51,520 nucleotides of DNA from contig NZ_JAHHIU010000112.1 of the NCBI RefSeq assembly GCF_024539815.1, positions 1 to 51,520 of the forward strand. The letters run 5' to 3'. The translations under genes were made by a program, and so were the position numbers. Shown one piece after another: positions 39,648 to 48,586 of this stretch; the first letter of the stretch is position 1, and every line of letters starts with the position of its first letter. The notes beneath the pieces are model-generated. The model was not told the origin of the DNA. It did no database searches and was given only the letters and a program-made list of their open reading frames with translations. Source of the stretch: Streptomyces hayashii (GTDB taxonomy: Bacteria; Actinomycetota; Actinomycetes; Streptomycetales; Streptomycetaceae).

Positions 39648-40730
39648 ATGCGCAAGTCATCGCTCCGCCGTGCCTGCGCGGCCCTCGCCGCCGTCTCCTC
39701 GCTCGCCCTCGCCGCCACCGCCTGCGGCGGCACCACCAAGGAGGACGTGAAGAACGAGAGCACCGGCGCGGCCGCCTCCGCCGGCAAGGCCGACCCGAAC
39801 GCGGCCACCAAGAAGGGCCTGACCGTCGGGTTCCTGCCCAAGCAGGTCAACAACCCCTACTTCACCTCGGCCGACAAGGGCGGCGAGGCGGCCCTGAAGG
39901 AGCTCGGCTCCAGCTACAAGGAGGTCGGCCCGTCCAGCGCCACGGACACCTCCGGGCAGGTGTCGTACGTCAACACCCTCACCCAGCAGCAGGTCGACGG
40001 GATCGCCGTGTCCGCGCAGGACCCGGGCGCCCTGTGCACCGCGCTCAAGCAGGCCATGAGCAACAAGATCAAGGTCGTCACCTACGACTCCGACACCAAC
40101 CCCGGCTGCCGCAACGCCTTCGTCTCGCAGGCCTCCGCCGAGGACCTCGGCCGCACCGAGGTGCAGCTGCTCGCCGAGCAGATCGGCTACAAGGGCGAGA
40201 TCGCGATCCTGTCGGCCGCGCAGACCGCGACGAACCAGAACGTCTGGATCGACTTCATGAAGAAGGAGCTCGCGGACCCGAAGTACAAGGACGTCAAGCT
40301 GGTCAAGGTCGCCTACGGCAACGACGACGCCCAGCAGTCCTTCCAGCAGACCCAGGGCCTGCTCCAGCAGTACCCGAACCTGAAGGGGATCATCTCCCCG
40401 ACCACCGTCGGCATCAAGGCGGCCGCCCAGTACCTGTCGGGCTCCAAGTACAAGGGCAAGGTCAAGCTGACCGGCCTGGGCACCCCCAACGACATGCGCA
40501 CCTACGTCAAGAACGGCACGGTCGACGCCTTCGAGCTGTGGGACCCGGCGAAGCTCGGCGCGCTCGCCGCGCAGACCGCCGTCGCGCTCGTCTCGGGCCA
40601 GATCACCGGCGCGGAGGGCGAGACCTTCAAGGCCGGCGGCACCACGTACACCATCGGCAAGGACGGCGTGATCAGCCTCGGCAAGCCGACCGTGTTCGAC
40701 GCCAAGAACATCGACCAGTTCAACTTCTAG
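39648..40730 (+). CDS. rhaS: Rhamnose-binding lipoprotein of the ABC transporter
   Basis: The product is 360 residues. A lipoprotein signal peptide (MRKSSLRRAC, hydrophobic core, lipid-attachment C26 in ATAC-GG) is followed by a linker rich in Ala/Lys and a periplasmic-binding-protein fold of the Peripla_BP_4 type (VGFLPKQVNNPYFTSADKGG, QQVDGIAVSAQDP, VVTYDSDTNPG). It captures rhamnose outside the membrane and delivers it to the permeases. Confidence 0.93.
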   Translation: MRKSSLRRACAALAAVSSLALAATACGGTTKEDVKNESTGAAASAGKADPNAATKKGLTVGFLPKQVNNPYFTSADKGGEAALKELGSSYKEVGPSSATDTSGQVSYVNTLTQQQVDGIAVSAQDPGALCTALKQAMSNKIKVVTYDSDTNPGCRNAFVSQASAEDLGRTEVQLLAEQIGYKGEIAILSAAQTATNQNVWIDFMKKELADPKYKDVKLVKVAYGNDDAQQSFQQTQGLLQQYPNLKGIISPTTVGIKAAAQYLSGSKYKGKVKLTGLGTPNDMRTYVKNGTVDAFELWDPAKLGALAAQTAVALVSGQITGAEGETFKAGGTTYTIGKDGVISLGKPTVFDAKNIDQFNF

Positions 40731-40769
40731 TCACCCTCGCCCCGACCCCCCACCGAGGAGCGGTACCTC

Positions 40770-41090
40770 ATGCAGCGCGTCTGCTTCCTGCTCAAGGTCC
40801 GTCAGGACATGCTCGCCGAGTACCGTGAACGCCATGCCGCCGTGTGGCCGGAGATGCTCGAAGCTCTCTCGGCCACCGGCTGGCACAACTACTCGCTCTT
40901 CCTGAGGGACGACGGCCTGCTCGTCGGCTACCTGGAGACCGAGGACTTCGCGGCCGCCCGGGCCGCGATGGAGTCCACCGACGTCAACGCCCGCTGGCAG
41001 GCGGAGATGGGCCCGTTCTTCGAGTCGCTCGACGGCGACCGCCCCGACGAGGCCATGAAGCCGCTCACCGAGGTCTTCCACCTCGCCTGA
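40770..41090 (+). CDS. rhaM: L-rhamnose mutarotase
   Basis: The product is 106 residues, the family's length. RVCFLLKVRQDMLAEYRERH followed by AVWPEMLEALSATGWHNYSL, with Y and H at the active site, and FHLA at the end identify RhaM, which interconverts rhamnose anomers. It lies 39 bases after the binding protein. Confidence 0.95.
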   Translation: MQRVCFLLKVRQDMLAEYRERHAAVWPEMLEALSATGWHNYSLFLRDDGLLVGYLETEDFAAARAAMESTDVNARWQAEMGPFFESLDGDRPDEAMKPLTEVFHLA

Positions 41091-41139
41091 CATCCGCGCC
41101 CCTTACCCGCGCTCTCGCACGACAATGGAGTCCCCCGAG

Positions 41140-42564
41140 ATGAGACGACGCACTCTGCTGGCCGGCGCCCTCCTCAGCGCCGCGGCCACCCCCCTGGCGG
41201 CCGCCGGCACGGCACGTGCCGCCACCCCCGGGCCGTCGGTGACGAAGAAGGGCACCACGCAACTCGACGCGCAGGCCGTGTTCTTCGTGTCCTACGACGG
41301 ACTCGTCAACAACAACTCGTTCCAGAAGAACGGGCTGTTGACCTACAAGGGCTACCAGTACGCCACCTGGTACACCGCCACCAGGAACGCGGTCGTCGCC
41401 CGCCGCGTCCTCGGCGGCGCCACCTGGTCCACGGTCACCCTCGCGCACCAGCTCAAGACCAGCGACTCGCACAACGTCATCTCCATGGGCGTCTCCAAGA
41501 GCGACGGCCGCCTGCACCTGAACATGGACTCCCACAGCGACGGCTTCTTCTACGTGAAGTCGGTCGCCGGGCTCCTCGACAACCCGTCGACCACCGCCTG
41601 GACGTCCTCCGTCTTCGGCGCGATCCAGACCACCCTCGACGGTCTGGCGCTGACCAGCCAGTTCACCTACCCGCAGTTCCTCGCCACCCCCGAGGGCAGG
41701 CTCCAGCTCAGCTACCGGGCCGGCATCTCCGGCAACGGCCGCAACGCCCTCGCCGAGTACGACGGTTCGACCTGGACGAACCTCGGCGAATGGTCCGGCT
41801 CGACGGGGACGTACACCAGCGAGCACGGCTCCTCCACCGCCCGGAACATGTACCTGCACGGCATCGACTACGACGTCGCCGGCCGACTGCACTCCCTCTT
41901 CACCTGGCGCGAGCAGAACGGCGCGGTGATGTGCTCCAGCGGCGGCATCACCAACCACGACACCGGCTACGTGTACTCCGACGACCGCGGCCGGACCTGG
42001 CGCAACGACGCGGGCGCCGTCGTCGGCGTCACCGGCGGCTCCGACAAGGTGGCCGTGACCGACGGCGGGCTCGTCGTGGACCCGCTCAACCCGGACCACT
42101 CCCTGATGAACCAGGAGAGCCAGACCACCGACTCCGCGGGCCGGCCGCACGCGATCATCAGCTACGTCCCGGGCCGCTTCGGCCAGTGCACCACGAACTA
42201 CGTCGCCGACCGCACCGCCAACGGCCGCGCCTTCCACCTGCGCAAGAACACCTCGGGCACCTGGCAGAAGACGGAGATCCCGGTCGTCCTCGGCTCCAGC
42301 CAGCGCACCAAGCTGGTGCTCGACAGGTACGACAACGCCTACGCGATCTTCCCGTTCGGCCGGATCGCCGGCGCTTCCAAGGCCTCCGGGTACACCGACT
42401 GGACCGTGCTCTTCGACGGCAGCGGCCTCAACGCGTTCGGCGAGGTCGTCATCGACGAGCTGCGGGTCAAGGCCGACAACGTGCTGTCGTTCATGTACCA
42501 GGAGAAGTCGAGCGGGACGACCCCCTCGGCGCTCCACGTCGTCGACTTCGCGCTTCCCGCATGA
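41140..42564 (+). CDS. Exported BNR-type beta-propeller protein (GH145/PL42-like, probable rhamnose-releasing enzyme)
   Basis: The start at 41140 is chosen because GGAG lies 9 bases upstream; it gives 474 residues. MRRRTLLAGALLSAAATPLA is a Tat signal peptide with AxA cleavage near residue 28. The mature part has repeated beta-strand units (KGYQYATWYTATRNAVVARR, GVSKSDGRLHLNMDSHSDGF, YVYSDDRGRTWRND) of the BNR_4 type. Propellers of this type include GH145 rhamnosidases and PL42 rhamnose-glucuronate lyases acting on arabinogalactan side chains. A role in releasing rhamnose for the importer is inferred from the locus. The reaction is unproven. Confidence 0.75.
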   Translation: MRRRTLLAGALLSAAATPLAAAGTARAATPGPSVTKKGTTQLDAQAVFFVSYDGLVNNNSFQKNGLLTYKGYQYATWYTATRNAVVARRVLGGATWSTVTLAHQLKTSDSHNVISMGVSKSDGRLHLNMDSHSDGFFYVKSVAGLLDNPSTTAWTSSVFGAIQTTLDGLALTSQFTYPQFLATPEGRLQLSYRAGISGNGRNALAEYDGSTWTNLGEWSGSTGTYTSEHGSSTARNMYLHGIDYDVAGRLHSLFTWREQNGAVMCSSGGITNHDTGYVYSDDRGRTWRNDAGAVVGVTGGSDKVAVTDGGLVVDPLNPDHSLMNQESQTTDSAGRPHAIISYVPGRFGQCTTNYVADRTANGRAFHLRKNTSGTWQKTEIPVVLGSSQRTKLVLDRYDNAYAIFPFGRIAGASKASGYTDWTVLFDGSGLNAFGEVVIDELRVKADNVLSFMYQEKSSGTTPSALHVVDFALPA

Positions 42565-42655
42565 CCGGCGCACCGACTCGGCCAGGGGCCCGACGCCATG
42601 ACGGTACTGTGAAGGCCGTCCCGCCGTGCCCCGTTCACCTGGAGGTTCCCGCCTG

Positions 42656-43696
42656 ATGGCCCAGTCGGTGGGTATCAAGGACGTCGCCCGTGCCGCCGGA
42701 GTCTCCGTCGGCACGGTGTCCAACGTCATCAACCGCCCGGACACGGTCGCCGCCGAGACCCGCGCCCGGGTGCTCTCGGCGATAGACCGCCTCGGGTACG
42801 TCCGCAGCGAGTCCGCCCGCCAACTGCGCGCGGGACGCAGCCGGATCATGGGGCTGCTCGTCCTCGACATGGGCAACCCCTTCTTCGTGGACGTCGCCCG
42901 CGGAGCCGAGCGGGCCGCCCGGGACGCCGGACTCGGCGTGATGGTCTGCAACAGCGCCGAGAGCGCCGGGGAGGAGGCCGAGTACCTGTCGCTCTTCGCC
43001 GAGCAGCGGGTGCGCGGCGTGCTGCTCACCCCGGCCGACGCCACCGGCCGCAACATCGACTCCTTCCGCCGGCACGGCATCCCCTTCGTGCTCGTGGACC
43101 GGGTCTCCGAGGGCACCGCCGAGTGCTCGGTGTCGGTGGACGACGTGGCGGGCGGCGCGCTCGCCGTCCGGCATCTGATCGACGCCGGACACCGCTCGAT
43201 CGCCTACGTCAGCGGCCCGCCCGGCTTCACCCAGGTCCGCGACCGCCGCACCGGCGCGCTGAACGCGCTCGCGGAGGCCGGCCTCGGCCCCGACAGCCTG
43301 CGCGAGCTGCCCACCGAGCGGCTCGACGTCGCCGCCGGACGCGACGCGGGCGCCCGGCTGCTCGGCCTCGCCGACCGCCCGACCGCCGTGTTCTGCGCCA
43401 ACGACCTGCTCGCCCTCGGCGTTCTGCAGGCCATGTACGCGGCCGGCGTCGGAGTCCCCGACGACCTCGCCATCGTCGGCTACGACGACATCGAGTTCGC
43501 CGCCGCCGCTGCCGTCCCGCTCACCTCGGTGCGCCAGCCCGCCGTGACCATGGGCGCCCTGGCCGCCGAGATGCTGCTGGAGGAGACCGAGGAGGGCTCC
43601 GAGGGCGACGCGGGCGGCAAGCGGGCGCACGAACACCGCCGGGTGGTGCTCCAGCCGGAGCTGGTGGTGCGCAGGTCCAGCCTGTCCGCGCGGTGA
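42656..43696 (+). CDS. rhaR: LacI-family transcriptional regulator, probable rhamnose regulator
   Basis: The ATG at 42656, behind GGAGG, gives 346 residues. The LacI helix-turn-helix IKDVARAAGVSVGTVSNVIN (residues 7-26) includes the hinge-adjacent RQLRAG. The ligand domain has MGLLVLDMGNPFFVDVARGA and FCANDLLALGVLQAMYAAGV. It ends the rightward rhamnose operon. The TGAAAC-type sites at 35766-35777 and 35932-35943 are its likely operators. The name is by locus context. Confidence 0.9.
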   Translation: MAQSVGIKDVARAAGVSVGTVSNVINRPDTVAAETRARVLSAIDRLGYVRSESARQLRAGRSRIMGLLVLDMGNPFFVDVARGAERAARDAGLGVMVCNSAESAGEEAEYLSLFAEQRVRGVLLTPADATGRNIDSFRRHGIPFVLVDRVSEGTAECSVSVDDVAGGALAVRHLIDAGHRSIAYVSGPPGFTQVRDRRTGALNALAEAGLGPDSLRELPTERLDVAAGRDAGARLLGLADRPTAVFCANDLLALGVLQAMYAAGVGVPDDLAIVGYDDIEFAAAAAVPLTSVRQPAVTMGALAAEMLLEETEEGSEGDAGGKRAHEHRRVVLQPELVVRRSSLSAR

Positions 43697-43717
43697 GAGC
43701 GGTCGACGGAGCGTCGC

Positions 43718-43735
43718 GCTGAACGCCCGTTCAGC
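43718..43735 (+). terminator. Hairpin after the LacI-family gene
   Basis: GCTGAAC/GTTCAGC with loop GCCC lies 21 bases after the stop; further CGTTCAG copies follow within 40 bases. Confidence 0.5.
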
Positions 43736-43870
43736 AGCGTACTGAGCCGCCGTTCAGCACGCCGCCGAGCGTCGGTTCTGCGCCGTTCATGATCCCCCGG
43801 GCTGGGGCGCCGCCCGGACATGTGCTGAACTGGGCCGCGGTCCGCACACCGATCGTCCCGGGAGCCCTCG

Positions 43871-45172
43871 TTGTCCGTCAGCTACCGTCAGCCCGGCGTC
43901 GTCCTCACCGACCGCCGTTTCACCGTGCCCCTCGACCACGCCGACCCGGCAGGGGAGACGATCGGGCTCTACGCCCGTGAGGTCGTCGCCGGCGAGAAGG
44001 CGGACCAGGACCTGCCGTGGCTGCTCTACCTCCAGGGCGGGCCCGGCTTCGGCGCCCACCGGTTCGTCGGCAGGCCGGCCTGGCTCGGCCGCGCCCTGGA
44101 GGAGTACCGGGTCCTCCTCCTGGACCAGCGGGGCACCGCACACTCCACCCCCGCCAACCGCCAGACGCTCCCGCTGCGCGGCGGCCCGGCCGAACAGGCC
44201 GACTACCTCGCGCACTTCCGCGCCGACTCCATCGTCCGCGACTGCGAGCTGATCCGCCGCGAGGTCACCGGCGGCGCCCCCTGGACGGTCCTCGGCCAGA
44301 GCTTCGGCGGCTTCTGCACGGTCACGTACCTCTCCCTCGCCCCCGAGGGCCTCGCCGCCGCCCTGATCGCCGGCGGCCTCCCCTCCCTGGACGCCCACGC
44401 CGACGACGTCTACCGCGCCGCCTACCCGCGCATGGAGCGCAAGGCCGCCGCGCACTACAGCCGCTACCCGCTCGACGTCGAGCGCGCCCGCCGCATCGCC
44501 GACCACCTGCTGCACCACGAGGTGACCCTCCCGAACGGCTACCGGCTGACCGTGGAGGCGTTCCAGACGCTGGGCATCCTGCTCGGCGGCGGCGAGGGCA
44601 GCCACCGGCTGCACCACCTCCTCGAAGAGGCCTTCGTGCCCACCCCCCGGGGCCCGGAGCTGTCCGACGCCTTCCAGGAGGAGCTGCAGGGTCAGCTCTC
44701 CTTCGCGGGACACCCGCTCTACGCCCTCGTCCACGAGGCCATCTACGGGCAGGGCGCCCGCCCCACCGACTGGTCCGCCGAGCGGGTGCGCGCCGAGTTC
44801 CCGCAGTTCGACGCCGCCAAGACGCTCACCGGAGACGGCCCGCTGCTCCTCACCGGAGAAACGATCCACCCCTGGATGTTCGAGACCGACCCCGCATTGC
44901 GTCCGCTGCGCGAGACCGCCGAGCTCCTCGCCGCCCGCACCGACTGGCCGACGCTGTACGACCCCGCACGGCTGGCCGCCAACGAGGTGCCGGTCGCGGC
45001 CGCGATCTACCACGACGACCTGTACGTCGACACCGCCCACTCGCTGCGCACCGCGCACGCGATCCGCGGACTGCGCACCTGGGTCACCGACGAGTTCGAG
45101 CACGACGGCGTCCGGGCCGGCGGCCCCCGCGTCCTGGACCGCCTGCTCGCCCTGGCCCGTGACGAGGTGTGA
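43871..45172 (+). CDS. Proline iminopeptidase-like alpha/beta hydrolase (S33)
   Basis: The TTG at 43871, 7 bases after GGGAG, gives 433 residues. LPWLLYLQGGPGFGAHRFVG (oxyanion-hole GGPG), LLLDQRGTAHSTPA and the nucleophile elbow VLGQSFGGFC (Ser in GQSFG) are typical of family S33. The C-terminal YHDDLYVD with Asp and the final RTWVTDEFEHDGVR with His complete a triad. The family releases N-terminal proline from peptides. It is cytoplasmic, with no signal peptide. Confidence 0.88.
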   Translation: MSVSYRQPGVVLTDRRFTVPLDHADPAGETIGLYAREVVAGEKADQDLPWLLYLQGGPGFGAHRFVGRPAWLGRALEEYRVLLLDQRGTAHSTPANRQTLPLRGGPAEQADYLAHFRADSIVRDCELIRREVTGGAPWTVLGQSFGGFCTVTYLSLAPEGLAAALIAGGLPSLDAHADDVYRAAYPRMERKAAAHYSRYPLDVERARRIADHLLHHEVTLPNGYRLTVEAFQTLGILLGGGEGSHRLHHLLEEAFVPTPRGPELSDAFQEELQGQLSFAGHPLYALVHEAIYGQGARPTDWSAERVRAEFPQFDAAKTLTGDGPLLLTGETIHPWMFETDPALRPLRETAELLAARTDWPTLYDPARLAANEVPVAAAIYHDDLYVDTAHSLRTAHAIRGLRTWVTDEFEHDGVRAGGPRVLDRLLALARDEV

Positions 45173-45200
45173 CGACGACGTCACCGGATAGTCTGCGGGC

Positions 45201-45944
45201 ATGACCGAGCCGACGACCCCTCAGCTCCAGCCCATGCCCGAGGACTGGCAGCGCGCCCTGGCCGTGGTGGCGCATCCGGACGACCTGGAGTACGGGTGCG
45301 CCGCGGCGATCGCCGCGTGGACCGACGCCGGCCGCGAGGTCGGCTATGTGCTGGCGACCCGCGGCGAGGCCGGCATCGACACCCTCGCGCCCGCCGAGTG
45401 CGGCCCGCTGCGCGAGCGGGAGCAGCGGGCGAGCGCGGCCCTGGTGGGCGTCTCGTCCGTCGAGTTCCTCGACCACCGCGACGGAGTCGTCGAGTACGGC
45501 CCCGCGCTGCGCCGCGACATCGCCGCCGCCGTCCGCAGACACCGCCCCGAGCTCGTGATCACCCTCAACCACCGCGACACCTGGGGCGGGGTCGCCTGGA
45601 ACACCCCCGACCACGTCGCCGTCGGCCGGGCCGTCCTCGACGCGGCGGGGGACGCCGGCAACCGCTGGATCTTCCCCGAACTCGTCGAGCAGGGCCTGCA
45701 GCCCTGGAACGGGGTGCGCTGGGTCGCCGTCGCCGGGTCCTCCACACCCACCCACGCCGTGGACGCGTCGCCGGGCCTGGAGCGTGCGGTGGCCTCGCTG
45801 CTCGAACACCGCACCTATATCGAGGCGTTGACCGACGAGGCGCCGGAGCCCTACGCGAGGGGTTTCCTGACCGCGGCGGCGACGGCGGCGGGGGAGAGGT
45901 TCGGCGGGCGGCCCGCCGTGGCGTTCGAACTGTTCGGCCGGTAG
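45201..45944 (+). CDS. PIG-L/LmbE-family deacetylase
   Basis: The product is 247 residues. The zinc motif AHPDD (H25, P26, D27, D28) and a later NTPDHVAVGRAV define the PIG-L/LmbE fold, which removes acetyl groups from N-acetylglucosamine derivatives (mycothiol and related pathways). LNHRDTWGG is the usual third motif. The TAGTCT before the ATG suggests a leaderless transcript. The specific substrate is unknown. Confidence 0.88.
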   Translation: MTEPTTPQLQPMPEDWQRALAVVAHPDDLEYGCAAAIAAWTDAGREVGYVLATRGEAGIDTLAPAECGPLREREQRASAALVGVSSVEFLDHRDGVVEYGPALRRDIAAAVRRHRPELVITLNHRDTWGGVAWNTPDHVAVGRAVLDAAGDAGNRWIFPELVEQGLQPWNGVRWVAVAGSSTPTHAVDASPGLERAVASLLEHRTYIEALTDEAPEPYARGFLTAAATAAGERFGGRPAVAFELFGR

Positions 45945-45970
45945 TCCGGCAGGTCAGTAGGCTGGACGGC

Positions 45971-46801
45971 ATGCGAGACAAGACGGTGGACCTGGCCGAA
46001 CTGCGCGGCGACTGCGAGAACTGCTTCGGACTGTGCTGCGTGGCCCTGCCCTTCGCCCGCTCCGCGGACTTCGCGATCGACAAGCCCGCCGGCAAGGCGT
46101 GCCCGAACCTGGGCGAGGACCACCGCTGCGGCATCCACGCGCGGCTGCGGGAGTCCGGCTTCACCGGCTGCACGGTCTACGACTGCTTCGGCGCCGGGCA
46201 GAAGGTCTCCCAGGTCACCTTCGGCGGCCGGGACCGGGCCACGGCCCCGCGCGAGGAGACCCGGCGCATGCTCGACGTGTTCCCGGTGGTCCGGCAGCTC
46301 CATGAACTCCTCTGGTATCTCGCCGAGGCGCTCGCCCTCCCCGCCGCCCGCCCGGTCCACGGCGAGCTGCGCCGGCTCCTGGACCGCACCGACGCACTCA
46401 CCCGGCTGTCCCCGGGCGAGCTGGCCGCGCTCGATGTGCCCGCCCACCGTGGCGACGTCAACGTGCTGCTGCTGAAGACCAGCGAACTGGTCCGCTCCGG
46501 CATACCCGGGCGCAGGAAGGAACGACGGGGCGCCGACCTGATGGGCGCCCGGCTCAGAGGGGCCGATCTGCACGGCGCCAACCTCCGCGGCGCCTGTCTG
46601 ATCGCCGCCGACCTCACCGGCGCGGACCTGCGCCGAGCGGACCTGATCGGCGCCGACCTGCGCGACACCGATCTGACGGACGCCGATCTGACCGGCGCGT
46701 TCTTCCTGACCCAGCCGCAGCTGAACGCGGCCCGGGGGAGCGCGGGCACCCGCCTGCCGGAGTCAGTCGCCCGGCCCGCGCACTGGACAGCGCGGCGCTG
46801 A
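45971..46801 (+). CDS. Cysteine-rich / pentapeptide-repeat protein
   Basis: The product is 276 residues. The N-terminal 75 residues contain about eight cysteines (GDCENCFGLCC, ACPNLGEDHRCGIH, GFTGCTVYDC), suggesting a metal or Fe-S site. Residues about 185-245 are A-D/N-L-x-x repeats (GADLMGARLRGADLHGANLR and so on) forming a right-handed quadrilateral helix. It lies 26 bases after the PIG-L gene. Its 3' end overlaps the convergent P450 gene by 39 bases. Function is unknown. Confidence 0.8.
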   Translation: MRDKTVDLAELRGDCENCFGLCCVALPFARSADFAIDKPAGKACPNLGEDHRCGIHARLRESGFTGCTVYDCFGAGQKVSQVTFGGRDRATAPREETRRMLDVFPVVRQLHELLWYLAEALALPAARPVHGELRRLLDRTDALTRLSPGELAALDVPAHRGDVNVLLLKTSELVRSGIPGRRKERRGADLMGARLRGADLHGANLRGACLIAADLTGADLRRADLIGADLRDTDLTDADLTGAFFLTQPQLNAARGSAGTRLPESVARPAHWTARR

Positions 46802-48478
46802 GCCCGGCGCCCCACCCCCCTCGCCGCCCGGATCCTCACCGGGACCGCCGACCGGACCGCCGACCGGACCGCCGACCGGGCCGTCGACCGGCCTGTCGCC
46901 GGGGCCGCCGACCGGGCCGTCGGACGACGCCAACGTGCGCCGCTCCAGGTGCATCCGCAGCCCGTCCGGCATCAGTGTCAGCCGTTCCACGACCCGCAGC
47001 CGGTAGGCGGGATCCGGCCGCAGGTCGTAGCGGCGCAGCAGCAGACCCAGCACGAGAACCGCCTCGTGGAGCGCGAACTGCCGTCCGATGCAGGCCCGGG
47101 CGCCGGTGCCGAACGGCTTGTAGGTGTGCGGGGCGCGCGTGCGCACGGCCTGAGCGTCGAAGCGGTCGGGGTCGAAGCGTTCCGGGTGCGGCCCCCAGAC
47201 CTCGGGGTCACGGTGCAGCATGGCGGTGAGGACCAGGGCCCAGCCGCCGCGCCGTATCGGGTGCTCGCCGCCCAGCACGGTGTCCGCCCTGGCTTCGCGC
47301 GCGAACGCCGGCGCCGTGGGCCACAGCCGCAGCGCCTCGTCGAGCACCCTGCGCACATGGCGCAGCTTCGCCACCTGCTCGTAGCCGGGCACGGCCGTGT
47401 CCCCCCACACCCGGTCCACCTCGGCACGGGCGCGGGCCGCGATGTGCGGGTTGAGGGAGAGGTAGTGCAGGGCGAAGGAGAGCGCGCCCGAAGTCGTCTC
47501 ATGGCCGGCCACCAGAAAGGTGATGACCTGGCGGCGCACGTTCAACGCCGACAGCCGTTCGCCCGTCGAGGGGTGGGCGGTGTCGAGCATCCGGTCGAGC
47601 AGGTCGCCCTCGCCGCCGCCCGCCGACCGGCGTGCCCGCACCAGCTCGTCGACGGTGCGGTCGAGGAAGGCGATGTCCGCTTCGTTGCGGCGCGTGGCCC
47701 GCCGCAACAGGGCGGGGGAGGGCACGGTGTTCAGCCGCTGTGCGTAGGTGAGGGTGCCCACCATGGCGGTCACGAAGGGGTGCGGCCGTGCGCGCTCGAA
47801 GGAGCCGAAGTCGTGCCCGAAGCCGGTGCGCGCGATCGTCTCCAGGGTCAGTTTGGTCATGTCCCCGGGGACGTCCACCGCCCGGCCCGCGGCGAGTTCG
47901 GCGTCCCAGTGGCCGGTGAGGCGCTCCGCCACGTCCAGCATCATCGGGTGGTAGGCGGCCATGGCCTCCCGGCTGAACCCCGGGGCCAGGACGTCGTGCG
48001 CCAGCTGCCAGTTCGGCTCGTGGTTGTACGCCGTGAACAGGGCGTCCCCCACCACGGGGCGCAGATTGGCGATGCCCAGCCCCACGTGCTTGGCGAAACG
48101 CGTCTCGTCCGCCATGTCGGCGGCCAGTTCCGCGCCCCCGACGAACACGAACTCCCGATTGAAGATCTTGCGACGGAAGATCGGCCCCAGCTCCGCGGCG
48201 TACCGCAGGGAGTCCTGCACGGGCGTGCGCCGGCTCGCCCCCAGGAGGTCGCCGAGCAGCGGGATCCGGTGCGGCGGATGCGGTATCCGCGCCAGCTCCG
48301 GCCAGCCGAGCTCCGCGCTGCGGAAGCCCTTCGGCAGGGCGTCCGTGCTCGCCGTCCGTGCCGCCCCGGCCGCCCGAGCCTGCTGCGGGACGGCCGGGCT
48401 CCCCGGTGATCCCGCCGGCTCCGTGCTCCGCGCCGGCCCCGCAGGCCCCGCTGTTCCCGTCGTCCCCGTCTCCGCCAT
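46763..48478 (-). CDS. Cytochrome P450 (CYP102-like heme domain) with a repetitive tail
   Basis: The ATG at 48478, 8 bases after GGGAG, gives 571 residues. The I-helix is FLVAGHETTS (near 325). ExxR lies in VLDEALRLWP, and the heme-binding loop FGTGARACIGRQFALHEA has its Cys near residue 461. The sequence resembles the heme part of fused P450-reductase enzymes, but no reductase domain is attached. About 50 residues after the P450 fold (GPVGGPGDRPVDGPVGGP and so on) are Gly/Pro/Asp repeats. Substrate unknown. It is divergent from a TetR regulator. Confidence 0.9.
   Translation of the reverse strand: MAETGTTGTAGPAGPARSTEPAGSPGSPAVPQQARAAGAARTASTDALPKGFRSAELGWPELARIPHPPHRIPLLGDLLGASRRTPVQDSLRYAAELGPIFRRKIFNREFVFVGGAELAADMADETRFAKHVGLGIANLRPVVGDALFTAYNHEPNWQLAHDVLAPGFSREAMAAYHPMMLDVAERLTGHWDAELAAGRAVDVPGDMTKLTLETIARTGFGHDFGSFERARPHPFVTAMVGTLTYAQRLNTVPSPALLRRATRRNEADIAFLDRTVDELVRARRSAGGGEGDLLDRMLDTAHPSTGERLSALNVRRQVITFLVAGHETTSGALSFALHYLSLNPHIAARARAEVDRVWGDTAVPGYEQVAKLRHVRRVLDEALRLWPTAPAFAREARADTVLGGEHPIRRGGWALVLTAMLHRDPEVWGPHPERFDPDRFDAQAVRTRAPHTYKPFGTGARACIGRQFALHEAVLVLGLLLRRYDLRPDPAYRLRVVERLTLMPDGLRMHLERRTLASSDGPVGGPGDRPVDGPVGGPVGGPVGGPGEDPGGEGGGAPGSAPRCPVRGPGD
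46842..46925 (-). repeat. 12-bp tandem repeats encoding the P450 tail
   Basis: GGACCGCCGACC occurs three times exactly (46842-46877), followed by diverged 12-base copies up to about 46925. They encode Gly-Pro-Val-Gly units at the C-terminus of the P450. Confidence 0.8.
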
Positions 48479-48512
48479 GACGCGATCTCCCTCGATGCAG
48501 CGGCAGGTTGAG

Positions 48513-48525
48513 CATGTTGTACATG
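48513..48525. promoter_or_regulatory. TetR operator candidate between the P450 and tetR genes
   Basis: CATGTTGTACATG has 5-bp arms around TGT; TTGA and TTCAA continue the symmetry outside (48508-48532). It lies in the 108-base divergent region. Confidence 0.55.
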
Positions 48526-48586
48526 GGTTCAATAGCGCGACTCAGTCTGGTGCCGCCGTCGAATCGGCGTCAAGTAAGGTGCGGCC

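Noticed and set aside
46842..46925. Tandem repeats as an origin or attachment site
   Set aside because: They are within the P450 coding frame and keep it open, so they are best explained as protein-coding low-complexity sequence.
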